A stretch of DNA of 64,000 nucleotides from Paracoccaceae bacterium (GCA_019090795.1 JAHRVG010000025.1:23695-87694), one strand, 5' to 3'; shown: positions 45,146 through 54,964, numbered from the stretch's first letter. Notes: a model not told the origin generated them from the letters alone. Made by a program: numbers and translations.

Positions 45146-46144
45146 GTGAAGCGTGTGGAACAGTTGAAACCTCATGAAAAACTAGCGGCTGTTTTGGCTG
45201 ATGACATGGCGGCGGTCAATGTTCTGATTCGCGAGCGCATGGTGTCGGAACATGCCCCCCGCATCCCCGAAGTGACGTCGCATCTGGTAGAGGCAGGCGG
45301 TAAACGTCTGCGCCCCCTGCTCACGTTGGCAGCGGCGCGGATGTGCGGCTATGAGGGACCGTATCACGTGCATTTGGCGGCAACGGTAGAGTTTATTCAC
45401 ACAGCTACTCTGTTGCATGATGATGTAGTGGACGAGAGCGCCAAACGCCGCGGGCGTCCTACTGCCAACCTGTTGTGGGATAATAAATCCTCGGTTCTGG
45501 TGGGCGATTACCTGTTCTCGCGGTCTTTCCAGTTGATGGTTGAAACCGGCTCTTTGCGGGTGTTGGATATTTTGGCAAATGCCTCTGCCACCATGGCAGA
45601 AGGCGAGGTGTTGCAGATGACGGCTGCCAGCGATTTGGCGACGGATGAGGCGATTTACCTACAAGTTGTGCGGGGAAAAACAGCGGCCCTGTTTTCCGCA
45701 GCGACACAAGTTGGCGGTGTGATAGCGGGCAAAGACGAGAGCATTACCAAGGCGCTCTATGATTTTGGCGATGCGCTGGGGATCAGCTTTCAGATTGTTG
45801 ACGACCTGTTGGATTACGGCGGTGTCATGGCCTCGCTTGGTAAAAACACAGGCGACGATTTCCGCGAGCGCAAGCTTACTTTGCCGGTGATCAAGGCTGT
45901 GGCCAAAGGGGACGAAGAAGAGTACGCGTTCTGGAACCGAACAATAGAAAAAGGCCGCCAAAAAGACGGTGATCTTGAACACGCTATGGCGTTGCTGAAC
46001 AAGCACGACGTGCTGGAGGAAACCCGTCAGGAAGCGTTGAAATGGGCTGAAACCGCCAAGGCTGCGCTGGCGAAATTACCAGAGCACGAATTGCGCGATC
46101 TGCTGGCAGATGTGGCCGATTTTGTGGTGTCACGCGTCGTTTGA
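45146..46144 (+). CDS. Polyprenyl diphosphate synthase (octaprenyl/decaprenyl type)
   Basis: A 332-residue trans-prenyltransferase that builds the long isoprenoid chain of ubiquinone. The first Asp-rich motif is Asp92-Asp-Val-Val-Asp96 with RRGRPTAN after it, and the second is DDLLDYG. GGKRLRPLL near residue 52 binds diphosphate. The start is GTG 45146. Chain length (probably C50 in this group) cannot be read. Its last 15 bases overlap the convergent ispE gene. Confidence 0.93.
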   Translation: MKRVEQLKPHEKLAAVLADDMAAVNVLIRERMVSEHAPRIPEVTSHLVEAGGKRLRPLLTLAAARMCGYEGPYHVHLAATVEFIHTATLLHDDVVDESAKRRGRPTANLLWDNKSSVLVGDYLFSRSFQLMVETGSLRVLDILANASATMAEGEVLQMTAASDLATDEAIYLQVVRGKTAALFSAATQVGGVIAGKDESITKALYDFGDALGISFQIVDDLLDYGGVMASLGKNTGDDFRERKLTLPVIKAVAKGDEEEYAFWNRTIEKGRQKDGDLEHAMALLNKHDVLEETRQEALKWAETAKAALAKLPEHELRDLLADVADFVVSRVV

Positions 46145-46957
46145 TCGGTTCAGCGTGGTGGCCTGAACCCACCAATCGGGGTGTTTTTCCGACAGCTTTG
46201 CCGCGACTGCCTGTGCTGTTTCCATTGTTCTGAAAATCCCAAAACAGGTAGCACCGGAGCCGGACATACGCGCCAGCAGAGCGCTGGATTCCTCCAGCAT
46301 GGTTACAACTTCTGCAATCATAGGGGCGAGGGATGTAGCCGGTTCTTGCAAGTCGTTCCGCTGGGCCGACAGCCAATCCAGCGATGCCTCTCCAGCCCCG
46401 ATCTGGGTATTGTTCTTTTTAGCCAGAGCTTTGAAAACGGATGGGGTAGAAACAGCTATGCCCGGATTTATCAGTATTGCTGGCAGGGCAGGCAGGCCGG
46501 TAATCGGAGAGAGGTCTTCGCCCACGCCTTGCATCCGTACCGTTTCCCCAACAACGCAAACCGGTACGTCCGCGCCCAGTGACAACTGCACCGCCGCATC
46601 GGGCAGGTCGCAATTCCACAGCTGGGATAACCCCAGCAAAGCCGCCGCCGCATCTGCCGATCCACCGCCAATACCCGAGGCCACAGGCAGGTTCTTTTGC
46701 AAATGAATTTTGGCACCAGCCGGGTTTGCAAAACATCGGGCGGCTTGGAGGATCAGATTGTCATCATCGCCAGACAACCCGTCGGCAAATGGTCCATCTA
46801 TTGTTAATGTCAGATTTTCGGCAGGCTTAAAGGTCAGGATATCCGCGACATCCGCAAAAGTGACGACACTATCCAACAAGTGATACCCGTCGCCTCTCTG
46901 GCCTGTCACGTGCAAGCATAGGTTAACCTTGGCGCGGGCGGCGATCCTAATCGTCAT
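46130..46957 (-). CDS. ispE: 4-diphosphocytidyl-2-C-methyl-D-erythritol kinase
   Basis: A 275-residue GHMP kinase of the MEP isoprenoid pathway. The ATP loop LPVASGIGGGSADAAAALLG (about residues 90-109) and the N-terminal AKVNLCLHVTGQRGDGYHLL are diagnostic. It supplies precursors for the polyprenyl synthase encoded by the convergent neighbour. Its start overlaps the stop of the TPR protein gene by 11 bases, so translation is coupled. Confidence 0.95.
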   Translation of the reverse strand: MTIRIAARAKVNLCLHVTGQRGDGYHLLDSVVTFADVADILTFKPAENLTLTIDGPFADGLSGDDDNLILQAARCFANPAGAKIHLQKNLPVASGIGGGSADAAAALLGLSQLWNCDLPDAAVQLSLGADVPVCVVGETVRMQGVGEDLSPITGLPALPAILINPGIAVSTPSVFKALAKKNNTQIGAGEASLDWLSAQRNDLQEPATSLAPMIAEVVTMLEESSALLARMSGSGATCFGIFRTMETAQAVAAKLSEKHPDWWVQATTLNRSNDA

Positions 46958-48656
46958 TTCCTGTTGTGTCTTTCAGGGATTTCTCTTCGGTGAGAACCAT
47001 GTCCAGCCCAACGTCCAGCTTCTTGCGAATCCGTTTGGCGTCTTTGTCTTCCGGCTTGAATGACAGGGCGCGCCGCCACTGAAATTCTGCTTCACGTTTG
47101 CGCCCTACCATCCAGTACACATCGCCCAGATGGTCGTTGATGATCGGATCGTTTGAAATCAGTTCCACCGCACGTTCCATCGGCGCCACGGCTTCCTCGA
47201 ATTTATTCACACTATAAAGCACCCAGCCCAGCGAGTCTGTGATGTAGCCATCCTGTGGCCGCGCAGCGACCGCCTTTTCGATCATGAGCTGGGCTTCATC
47301 CAGATTCAAGCGCATCTCGACCATGGAATAGCCCAGATAGTTCAACACCAAGGGCTGGTCGGGTGACAGTTCCAGCGCTTTGCGGAAATCCTTTTCCGCC
47401 TGACCCCAGTTGTCGGTTCGCTCGTTGGTGATACCGCGTGCATAAAACAAGAACCAGTGGTTTGGTGCAGGGTCGGGGATCATATCCACTGCTCGGGTAT
47501 AGGCCTCTCTTGCTTCCTCGTGGTGATCCTCTCCGCGCAGGACGTCCCCGAGTGACATGTGAACTCGCGGAATGTGGCCATGACTGCTGGCCAGCCCGCG
47601 TAGTACCGCAATCGCTGCATCGTGTTTCTCGGCATCCTGCAGAGCGTCCGCGCGACCCAGTTCGGCATCTACATACATCGGATCATCCGGTGATAGGCTG
47701 GCATAGGTTTTGGTCGCCAGATCATATTGCTCCTGATCCTGCAAAATCTCTGCCGTCAGTAAAATCGCTTCGGAGTAATCCGGCCGCAGGAATTGGGCCA
47801 GACGGGCGTAGATCAGGGAATTGCGCTCATTTTCTTCGCCCGTCAAAAAGCTGGAGAGAGTAAAGAAGACCTCGGCTACACCTTGTCGTGCGTCAATGAT
47901 GAAATTATAATCCACCACACCGTTTTGTGCGATGTCATCGCGCAGCTGGATGATACTGATATCACTGGTGCCCCGCGTGGCCTTATCGAGGATTTCCACG
48001 GCTTCTTCGCCACGATCCAGTTGAGACAGAATTTGTGCGTGGGCGATCAGGCTCCCCCGGTTCAGCCGCAAGTTGCCGTTCTCATCGCCTTGCAGGATTT
48101 TATCGGCGGCCTCAAAATCTCCGACAACTGCCAGCGCCAACGCCTTGTGGTATTGGCCAAACAGCCGTAGGGCGGCAGGGTTCTCCATGCTGTCAAACTG
48201 CGTGACTGCGTTGCTCATCTGGCCTTGGCCAAGTTGCATCCAGCCAGACAACAAGCCAAACAACAGTGGGTTGAAACGCTGCTCGCCGACCTTCAGAATG
48301 GCCGCGGCCTCAGAAAAATCGTCTTTTGCGATGGCTTCGGCAATCAACACCAGATCGGCCAGCTGGCTGCCCAGATTGCCCGAGGAAATTTTGCGGGCGA
48401 TGCCGGTCGCGCGCTGCACATCGCCTTTGGCGACAAAGGCCAGCAGGGCATTTTGCTGCAAAAATGGGCTAGTGGGATCGCGCATCAAGGCTTGGGTGTA
48501 ATAGCGTGCTGCCTCGGCGTAATTGTTATCGCGGTTGGCCTGATTGCCCGCCAGATAAGCGCCAGCCAGCCCCTGTGCCTGCGTCAAAATCGGGTTTGCG
48601 GCTATCACAAGGGTTACCCCGAGCGCGCCAATAAATCGCGTTATTGTTGATGTCAC
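46947..48656 (-). CDS. Tetratricopeptide repeat protein, exported
   Basis: A 569-residue protein with a signal peptide (cleavage near LTQAQG) and TPR repeats along its length; clear ones include YYTQALMRDPTSPFLQQNAL and KDFRKALELSPDQPLVLNYL, followed by two near the C-terminus (residues about 460-540). It is probably a periplasmic or membrane-associated scaffold. The function is unknown. It lies between ETF-QO and ispE, with a hairpin and about 140 bases separating it from the former. Confidence 0.9.
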   Translation of the reverse strand: MTSTITRFIGALGVTLVIAANPILTQAQGLAGAYLAGNQANRDNNYAEAARYYTQALMRDPTSPFLQQNALLAFVAKGDVQRATGIARKISSGNLGSQLADLVLIAEAIAKDDFSEAAAILKVGEQRFNPLLFGLLSGWMQLGQGQMSNAVTQFDSMENPAALRLFGQYHKALALAVVGDFEAADKILQGDENGNLRLNRGSLIAHAQILSQLDRGEEAVEILDKATRGTSDISIIQLRDDIAQNGVVDYNFIIDARQGVAEVFFTLSSFLTGEENERNSLIYARLAQFLRPDYSEAILLTAEILQDQEQYDLATKTYASLSPDDPMYVDAELGRADALQDAEKHDAAIAVLRGLASSHGHIPRVHMSLGDVLRGEDHHEEAREAYTRAVDMIPDPAPNHWFLFYARGITNERTDNWGQAEKDFRKALELSPDQPLVLNYLGYSMVEMRLNLDEAQLMIEKAVAARPQDGYITDSLGWVLYSVNKFEEAVAPMERAVELISNDPIINDHLGDVYWMVGRKREAEFQWRRALSFKPEDKDAKRIRKKLDVGLDMVLTEEKSLKDTTGNDD

Positions 48657-48767
48657 GAGGAACTGCTCCCTGTCTTTCGTTCAAGGGGAATGTACCGCCC
48701 TGTCGGGGGCAATACAACAAAGCTTGTATCGGAAGTGTTCACAATTGGTAAATCAAGGCATCAAATG

Positions 48768-48795
48768 CAAACCCCGGCGCTAAGGCCGGGGTTTG
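48768..48795 (-). terminator. Terminator of ETF-QO gene
   Basis: The 11-base arms CAAACCCCGGC (48768-48778) and GCCGGGGTTTG (48785-48795) pair perfectly around six bases, 5 bases after the ETF-QO stop on the minus strand. The T-run is partly inside the stem. Confidence 0.75.
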
Positions 48796-48800
48796 AAGTG

Positions 48801-50453
48801 TTACATATTCGGATAATTTGGCCCCTCGCCACCCTGGGGCGTGGCCCATGTGATGTTCTGGCTGGGGTCTTTGATATCGCAGGTTTTGCAGTGTACGCAG
48901 TTCTGTGCGTTGATCTGGAACCGAGGATTTGAACCGTCTTCGTCACGCAGGATTTCGTACACACCCGCAGGGCAATAACGCTGTGCCGGTTCGGCGTATT
49001 TTGGCAGGTTTATGTTGATCGGCAGGTCCGGATCAGCCAGCTGCAAGTGGCAAGGCTGCTCTTCGGCGTGATTGGTGGAAGAGAAGCTGACGTTGGTCAG
49101 TCGATCAAAGCTCAGTTTGCCGTCAGGGCGCGGATAGTCGATTACCTTGTGCTTATCCGCAGTCTCGGTTGATTCGGCATCGTTTTTACCGTGCTTTACC
49201 GTGCCGAACAGCGAAAACCCGAGGGTGTTTGTCCACATGTCAAATCCGCCAGCAACCAGTGAGGCTATCAGGCCGAATTTGCTCCAGATCGGTTTGACGT
49301 TGCGGACTTTCTTCAGGTCTTTGCCAATCGCACCTTCGCGCACTTCGGTCTCATAATCGGTCAGCTCATCGCCAGAGCGTCCGGCACCAATTGCGGCAAA
49401 TGCCGCCTCGGCTGCGGCCTTGCCCGATAGCATAGCATTGTGGTTGCCCTTTATGCGCGGCACGTTAATCATGCCCACGGAACAGCCCAAAAGTGCCCCG
49501 CCCGGAAAGGTCATTTTCGGCATCGACTGATAGCCGCCTTCGCTCATGGCGCGCGCGCCATAGGCCACGCGTTTGCCGCCCTTCAACAGGTCAGCAACCA
49601 TCGGATGATGTTTGAAGCGCTGAAATTCCATGTAAGGGAACAAATGCGGGTTGGAGTAGTTCAGGTGAACCGCAAAGCCGACATAGACCTGATTGTTGTC
49701 AAGGTGGTAGACAAAAGAACCGCCGCCCGCATTGCCGCCCAGTGGCCAACCCATGGTGTGGGTTACGGTGCCTTCGCTGTGTTTGGCGGGGTCGATTTCC
49801 CAGATTTCTTTCATGCCGAGGCCGAATTTTTGCGGCTCTTTGCCCTTGGAGAGGTCGTATTTCGCAATCACCTGTTTGGACAATGATCCGCGCACGCCCT
49901 CTGACAGGAACACATATTTTCCGTGCAGTTCCATGCCCGGCTCATAAGATGGCCCTTCGGTTCCGTCGGCATTCAATCCGAACACGCCTGCAATCACGCC
50001 TTTGACCGCGCCATTATCGTCAAACACCAGATCAGAGCAGGCCATGCCGGGGAATATCTCGACGCCCATTTCTTCGGCTTGTTCGGCCATCCAGCGGCAA
50101 ACGTTACCCATGGAAACGATGTAGTTTCCGTGGTTATGCATTAGGGGTGGCATCGGAAAATTTGGAATCCGGATTTTGCCAGCTTCGCCCAACAGGTAAA
50201 AATTGTCGTTCTTTACCGGCGTATTCAGCGGCGCGCCTTTTTCTTTCCAATCCGGGATCAAGGCATCAAGTCCGCAAGGATCCAACACCGCGCCGGACAG
50301 GATATGCGCGCCAACCTCGGAGCCTTTCTCGAGCACCACTACGTCCAAATCCGGATCAAGCTGCTTCAATCGGATCGCAGCAGACAGACCCGCGGGCCCC
50401 GCGCCTACAATTACTACATCATAGGGCATTGATTCCCGTTCGATATCAGACAT
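48801..50453 (-). CDS. Electron transfer flavoprotein-ubiquinone oxidoreductase
   Basis: A 550-residue membrane-associated enzyme that passes electrons from reduced ETF (from fatty-acid and amino-acid oxidation) to ubiquinone. The FAD motif is VIVGAGPAGLSAAIRL near residue 15. The [4Fe-4S] cluster Cys are in RYCPAGVYE and NCVHCKTCDIKDP near the C-terminus. The ubiquinone-binding region and GWPLGGNAGGGSFVYHL are present. ETF subunit genes are not in this window. It starts with MSDIERESMPYDVVIVGAG; no nearby gene is clearly co-transcribed. Confidence 0.96.
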   Translation of the reverse strand: MSDIERESMPYDVVIVGAGPAGLSAAIRLKQLDPDLDVVVLEKGSEVGAHILSGAVLDPCGLDALIPDWKEKGAPLNTPVKNDNFYLLGEAGKIRIPNFPMPPLMHNHGNYIVSMGNVCRWMAEQAEEMGVEIFPGMACSDLVFDDNGAVKGVIAGVFGLNADGTEGPSYEPGMELHGKYVFLSEGVRGSLSKQVIAKYDLSKGKEPQKFGLGMKEIWEIDPAKHSEGTVTHTMGWPLGGNAGGGSFVYHLDNNQVYVGFAVHLNYSNPHLFPYMEFQRFKHHPMVADLLKGGKRVAYGARAMSEGGYQSMPKMTFPGGALLGCSVGMINVPRIKGNHNAMLSGKAAAEAAFAAIGAGRSGDELTDYETEVREGAIGKDLKKVRNVKPIWSKFGLIASLVAGGFDMWTNTLGFSLFGTVKHGKNDAESTETADKHKVIDYPRPDGKLSFDRLTNVSFSSTNHAEEQPCHLQLADPDLPININLPKYAEPAQRYCPAGVYEILRDEDGSNPRFQINAQNCVHCKTCDIKDPSQNITWATPQGGEGPNYPNM

Positions 50454-50672
50454 GTCTTATTCCTTCGGCATTGTCGCTTTCAATGGTTGATAAATCAGAC
50501 CCTGACGAAAATGGAAAGAAAAACGATACCTGCTAGGAGAAAAAACGTTGCGTTGTAAGGAAAAAACCGCAAAATATATCGCAATTCGCCCCATAAACGG
50601 CAACAGCCCTTGCACGCCACGCGGCTCACTTTTATGGTTCCAGTTCGATTTAAGTGATGGATACCCGCGACA

Positions 50673-51143
50673 ATGGAAAAAATTCCGATGACCCCGGGCG
50701 GCTATAAGGCCGCAGGGGTAGAGCTGAAACAACTGAAAAGCATGGATCGCCCAGCCGTGATCAAGGCAATTGCCGAGGCGCGCGAGCATGGCGACCTGTC
50801 GGAAAACGCCGAATACCACGCCGCGCGAGAACAGCAGAGCCACATCGAGGGCCGGATCAAAGAACTGGACGCAATTATTGGTCTGGCAGATGTGATTGAC
50901 GTGACCAAACTGTCCGGCACGATCAAATTCGGCGCAACGGTCGAACTGGCCGATGAAGACACGGACGAGGAGAAAACCTATCAGATCGTTGGTGAAACCG
51001 AGGCTGATATGACCCGTAATATGATCAATATTAAATCACCTATTGCGCGAGCCTTGATTGGCAAGGAAGAAGGTGACAGTGTCGAGGTGCGAACCCCCGG
51101 CGGTGTCAAATCCTATGAAGTGCTCAGTGTAAAATTTATCTGA
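50673..51143 (+). CDS. greA: Transcription elongation factor GreA
   Basis: A 156-residue factor that rescues backtracked RNA polymerase by stimulating transcript cleavage. The N-terminal coiled coil contains the tip acidic residues in [17 protein letters not shown], and the C-terminal FKBP-like domain ends in [14 protein letters not shown]. The length is typical (158 in E. coli). The ATG 50673 has only a weak binding site. The unknown membrane protein gene follows after 34 bases. Confidence 0.96.
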   Translation: MEKIPMTPGGYKAAGVELKQLKSMDRPAVIKAIAEAREHGDLSENAEYHAAREQQSHIEGRIKELDAIIGLADVIDVTKLSGTIKFGATVELADEDTDEEKTYQIVGETEADMTRNMINIKSPIARALIGKEEGDSVEVRTPGGVKSYEVLSVKFI

Positions 51144-51177
51144 AATGCCCATCGGGTCCGGAAAGGGCCAACACTGG

Positions 51178-52197
51178 ATGTCTATGCAAGAGAAAACTTT
51201 GGTGCCGCCTATTGCGCGGGATAACGCTGGTGCAGAGGTGCGTATTTCGCTGGCTTTAACGCTGGTGTGGTTGCTGGCCTGTGGATTGTATCTGGCGTTC
51301 GTACCCGGAGCCTTTACCAATGTAACCAGCAATGTGCTGGGGCTGGTTTTTCTGGTCGTTGCCGTTGGCTTTCCTTTGGTTTTGATCTGGACAGTGTCGT
51401 ATGTTGCGGGGTCGATCCGCTCAATCCGCACCGAAGCAATTGTATTGCGCCAGTCGATGGAGCAGATCAAAAATGTGCTGGAAGACCGCCCCAAGGCTGA
51501 CAATGGCACTCAGGAAAAGCTGCAAAAGCAACTGGCAGAAATCTCAACACTGACACAGCAGACCGAACAACGACTGACTGAACTGGCGACCAAAGCACTG
51601 GCAGTCACTGGCGGGGCGGTCAGTACGCGTACCACTACCGCCGCGTTGACGGTGCCTGAAGATGCGCCACTGGACAGCAATCAAACCTCACTACCGTTGC
51701 AGGGCGAAGTTGGGCCAGAGCGGGTGCCGATTTCAGTGGTCGAATTTATCAAGGCGCTGAATTTCCCTGATAACGCGGAAGATCGCGAAGGCTTTCGCGT
51801 GCTGCGCCGCGCCTTTGAGGAGCGCCAGCTTGGCAAATTGCTGCGCGCCTCGCAGGATGTGCTGACTCTGCTGTCACAAGACGGCATTTATATGGACGAT
51901 CTTAATCCCGATAAACCCCTGCCAAATGTGTGGCGCAAATTCGCCAAAGGCGAACGTGGGCTGTCGGTCACAGCTCTGGGGGGCATTCGGGATCGTTCCG
52001 CCCTGACCTTGGCTAAAACACGATTGAAAAATGATCCGATCTTCAGGGATGCAACGCATCATTTCCTGCGCCAGTTTGACAAAATTCTGGTAGAATTTGA
52101 AAAATCCGCCGAGGATGGCGAGTTGCTGGAAATGAGTGAAACCCGCAGTGCTCGGGCATTTATGCTGCTGGGGCGCGTTGCTGGATCGTTTGATTGA
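51178..52197 (+). CDS. Conserved membrane protein with coiled coil, unknown function
   Basis: A 339-residue protein. Two membrane helices lie near the N-terminus (ALTLVWLLACGLYLAFVPGAF and VLGLVFLVVAVGFPLVLIWT). A helical, Gln/Lys-rich segment (LQKQLAEISTLTQQTEQRL) that could be coiled coil follows, then a soluble C-terminal domain from about residue 180 with many charged residues. I do not recognise the family. Starts at 51145, 51178 and 51184 are in frame; 51178 is chosen because AAAGGG lies upstream. It is close to greA and may be on its transcript. Confidence 0.65.
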   Translation: MSMQEKTLVPPIARDNAGAEVRISLALTLVWLLACGLYLAFVPGAFTNVTSNVLGLVFLVVAVGFPLVLIWTVSYVAGSIRSIRTEAIVLRQSMEQIKNVLEDRPKADNGTQEKLQKQLAEISTLTQQTEQRLTELATKALAVTGGAVSTRTTTAALTVPEDAPLDSNQTSLPLQGEVGPERVPISVVEFIKALNFPDNAEDREGFRVLRRAFEERQLGKLLRASQDVLTLLSQDGIYMDDLNPDKPLPNVWRKFAKGERGLSVTALGGIRDRSALTLAKTRLKNDPIFRDATHHFLRQFDKILVEFEKSAEDGELLEMSETRSARAFMLLGRVAGSFD

Positions 52198-52306
52198 GGC
52201 GTTCAGGCAGCCCCATTCACTAATTCAATACCCTATTCACAATCGGCATTAGATGTTTTCCAACCTGCCCCCTATCACTGTCGCAGGATATCTTTTGGAG
52301 GACATA

Positions 52307-53860
52307 ATGAAAATATTTGGAACTTTTGTTTCTGCTTGCGCCTTGTCCGCTGCGGTTGCCTTTGGGGCAAGTGCTGCGTCGCTCAAGGTTGCTTATGATG
52401 CGGACCCGGTGTCACTGGACCCACATGAGCAGTTGTCAGGCGGCACGTTGCAGTTGTCACACATGGTCTATGATCCGTTGGTGCGCTGGACACAGGACCT
52501 GCAGTTTGAGGCCCGTTTGGCCACAAGCTGGGAACAGGTTGATGCAACAACCACACGGTTCAATCTGCGCAAGGGTGTGAAATTCCACTCCGGCAACGAA
52601 ATGACAGCGGCTGATGTGAAATGGACCTTTGACCGGCTGCAATCCAGCCCCGATTTCAAGGGCGTTTTCAACGCATTTGAATCGCTTACCGTGGTTGACG
52701 ATTACACCATAGATCTGAAAACCAAAGAGCCATTCCCGCTGGTGCTGCACACGGTCACCTATATCTTCCCGATGGACAGCAAGTTCTATTCGGGTATGGA
52801 TTCTGAAGGCAAAGACAAAGGCGAGATCGTTAAGCACGGCAATTCCTTTGCTTCCCGCAATATTTCCGGCACTGGTCCCTATGTGGTGACAGAACGGGAA
52901 CAAGGCGTGAAAATGGAATTTGACCGCTTTGCAGGTTATTGGGATACCGCGTCCAAAGGCAATGTCGATCACATCACCCTGACCCCGATCAAAGAGGCCC
53001 CGACCCGTGTTGCGGCACTGTTGTCCGGCGACGTTGATTTTGCCGCTCCGATCCCGCCAACGGATCTGGCGCGTGTTGAGGCTGACGCTGCAACCAACCT
53101 GATTTCCATGGCTGGCACCCGGATCATCACATTTCAGATGAACCAGAACCGCAATGAGGCGTTGAAGAACCCCAAAGTGCGTCTGGCGATTGACTATGCG
53201 GTGAATAACGCCGGTATTGTTGACCGTATCATGAAGGGTTTTGGTACAACCGCGGGGCAAGCCAGCCCGGCCGGTTATCTGGGCCATGACGCAAGCCTTG
53301 CACCGCGTTACGATCTGGACAAAGCCAATGCACTGATGGCCGAGGCGGGTTATGCCGATGGTTTCAAAATCTCGATGATGGCGCCAAACAACCGCTATGT
53401 GAATGACGCGAAAATTGCGCAGGCTGTTGCTTCGATGTTGTCGAAAATCAACATCACTGTTGATCTGAAAACCATGCCGAAAGCACAATACTGGCCCAAG
53501 TTTGATGAGCGTGCAGCAGACCTGATGATGATCGGCTGGCATTCAGATACCGAGGATTCGGCCAACTTTCACCAGTTCCTGTCGGCTTGCCCGAATGCGG
53601 ATACCGGCGATGGACAGTATAACTCGGGCAACTATTGCAACGCCGAGGCGGATAAGCTGATGGCATTCGCTAATGGTGAAACCGATGCTGCCAAACGCGC
53701 CGAAGCGCTGCAAAAGCTGGAGGGTATTCTCTACGCCGAGGCCGCCTTTATCCCGCTTCATTGGCAGAATCTGGCTTGGGGTGTGCGCAAAGGTGTTCAC
53801 GCTGAAAGCATCGTGAATGCGTTGAACTTTCCTTACTTTGGCGACCTAGTGGTCGACTAA
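52307..53860 (+). CDS. ABC transporter substrate-binding protein, peptide family 5
   Basis: A 517-residue periplasmic binding protein (SBP_bac_5). The signal peptide (MKIFGTFVSACALSAAVAFG) ends near ASAAS, and the mature part begins with LKVAYDADPVSLDPHEQLSG, a hallmark of the family. ATG 52307 has GGAGG upstream; a longer frame begins at 52253. Such proteins bind peptides, nickel or sugars; the ligand is not evident. It is followed by a strong hairpin and then by two permease and two ATPase genes of the same importer. Confidence 0.93.
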   Translation: MKIFGTFVSACALSAAVAFGASAASLKVAYDADPVSLDPHEQLSGGTLQLSHMVYDPLVRWTQDLQFEARLATSWEQVDATTTRFNLRKGVKFHSGNEMTAADVKWTFDRLQSSPDFKGVFNAFESLTVVDDYTIDLKTKEPFPLVLHTVTYIFPMDSKFYSGMDSEGKDKGEIVKHGNSFASRNISGTGPYVVTEREQGVKMEFDRFAGYWDTASKGNVDHITLTPIKEAPTRVAALLSGDVDFAAPIPPTDLARVEADAATNLISMAGTRIITFQMNQNRNEALKNPKVRLAIDYAVNNAGIVDRIMKGFGTTAGQASPAGYLGHDASLAPRYDLDKANALMAEAGYADGFKISMMAPNNRYVNDAKIAQAVASMLSKINITVDLKTMPKAQYWPKFDERAADLMMIGWHSDTEDSANFHQFLSACPNADTGDGQYNSGNYCNAEADKLMAFANGETDAAKRAEALQKLEGILYAEAAFIPLHWQNLAWGVRKGVHAESIVNALNFPYFGDLVVD

Positions 53861-53867
53861 GCTATCT

Positions 53868-53899
53868 TGTGGCGGGCCAGCCTTGGCTGGCCCGCCACA
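53868..53899 (+). terminator. Strong hairpin between binding protein and permease genes
   Basis: The arms TGTGGCGGGCCAGCC (53868-53882) and GGCTGGCCCGCCACA (53885-53899) pair over 15 bases with a 2-base loop, followed by CCTCTTTTCTG. Its place inside an ABC operon suggests partial termination or 3'-end protection that keeps binding protein in excess over the membrane parts. Confidence 0.75.
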
Positions 53900-53986
53900 C
53901 CTCTTTTCTGCAATGCTTATGAAATCCCTAACGTCCGGCATCATTTCGGGCTATAGGCTTTGCTGTCTTTAAAACGGGTCCAGAAA

Positions 53987-54964
53987 ATGTTCGCATACCT
54001 CGTCAAACGCTTCTTTCAGGCAATCGCCGTGATGTTCGTCATTTCGCTGATCAGCTTTGCGATTCAGGATAATCTGGGCGATCCGCTGCGCGAACTGGTC
54101 GGGCAATCGGTATCAGAGGATGTGCGCCAGCAACTGCGTGATGAGCTGGGCCTGAATGACAGCTTTATAAAACAATACGGGCGTTTTGCCTGGAATGCGC
54201 TGCACGGCGACTTGGGGATCAGCTATTTTTTCAAAGAACCGGCGCTGACCGTGATCTTGAAAAAACTACCTGCCACGCTGGAGCTGGTGTTCGGCGCAAC
54301 CCTAATTATCATCGGCCTGTCGATTCCACTGGGGGTTTACACTGCAATCCGACCCAATTCGCTGGCCACGCGGGTTATCATGGGCCTCAGTATCATTGGC
54401 ATTTCCATTCCGGTTTTCCTCACCGCTATCTTGATGATTTTTCTGTTCGCGGTGGAGCTGCGAATGCTGCCCTCCTACGGGCGCGGCGATCTGGTGCATC
54501 TTTTTGGCTATTGGTCGACAAATTTCGGTTCATGGGACGGGTTGAAACACATCTTTATGCCCAGCCTCGCGCTGGCCTCGATCATGCTGCCGCTGTTCAT
54601 CCGCTTGATCCGTTCGGAAATGATGGAAACACTGGAAAGCGAATATGTGAAATACGCCTACGCCAAAGGCATTGCCCCACGCCGCATCTGGTTTGTGCAC
54701 GCATTGAAAAACACGCTGCTGCCGGTGATTACCGTGGGCGGGGTGCAGATCGGCACAATGGTGGCCTATACAATTCTGACGGAAACGGTGTTCCAGTGGC
54801 CCGGTATGGGTTTCATGTTTCTAGAGGCGGTGAACCGGGTCGATACCCCACTAATTGTGGCCTATCTGATCGTCGTCGGTTTTATTTTCGTGGTCACGAA
54901 CACTATTGTTGATCTGATCTATGGCCTTGTGAACCCCACCATCAATCTGGCGAGGATGAGCTGA
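53987..54964 (+). CDS. ABC transporter permease (DppB type)
   Basis: A 325-residue inner-membrane permease with about six helices. The N-terminus MFAYLVKRFFQAIAVMFVIS and the ABC-contact EAA loop EYVKYAYAKGIAPRRIWFVH are typical of the DppB/OppB group, as is AYTILTETVFQWPGMGFMFL. Its stop overlaps the next permease start (TGATG). ATG 53987 is chosen to match the family N-terminus; an earlier in-frame start is at 53960. Confidence 0.93.
   Translation: MFAYLVKRFFQAIAVMFVISLISFAIQDNLGDPLRELVGQSVSEDVRQQLRDELGLNDSFIKQYGRFAWNALHGDLGISYFFKEPALTVILKKLPATLELVFGATLIIIGLSIPLGVYTAIRPNSLATRVIMGLSIIGISIPVFLTAILMIFLFAVELRMLPSYGRGDLVHLFGYWSTNFGSWDGLKHIFMPSLALASIMLPLFIRLIRSEMMETLESEYVKYAYAKGIAPRRIWFVHALKNTLLPVITVGGVQIGTMVAYTILTETVFQWPGMGFMFLEAVNRVDTPLIVAYLIVVGFIFVVTNTIVDLIYGLVNPTINLARMS

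Noticed and set aside
52457..53542. 361-codon minus-strand open frame inside the substrate-binding protein gene
   Set aside because: It is exactly antisense to a strongly supported gene (signal peptide, family motifs, ribosome binding site) and its product has no recognisable motif; long antisense frames are common in G+C-rich coding DNA.
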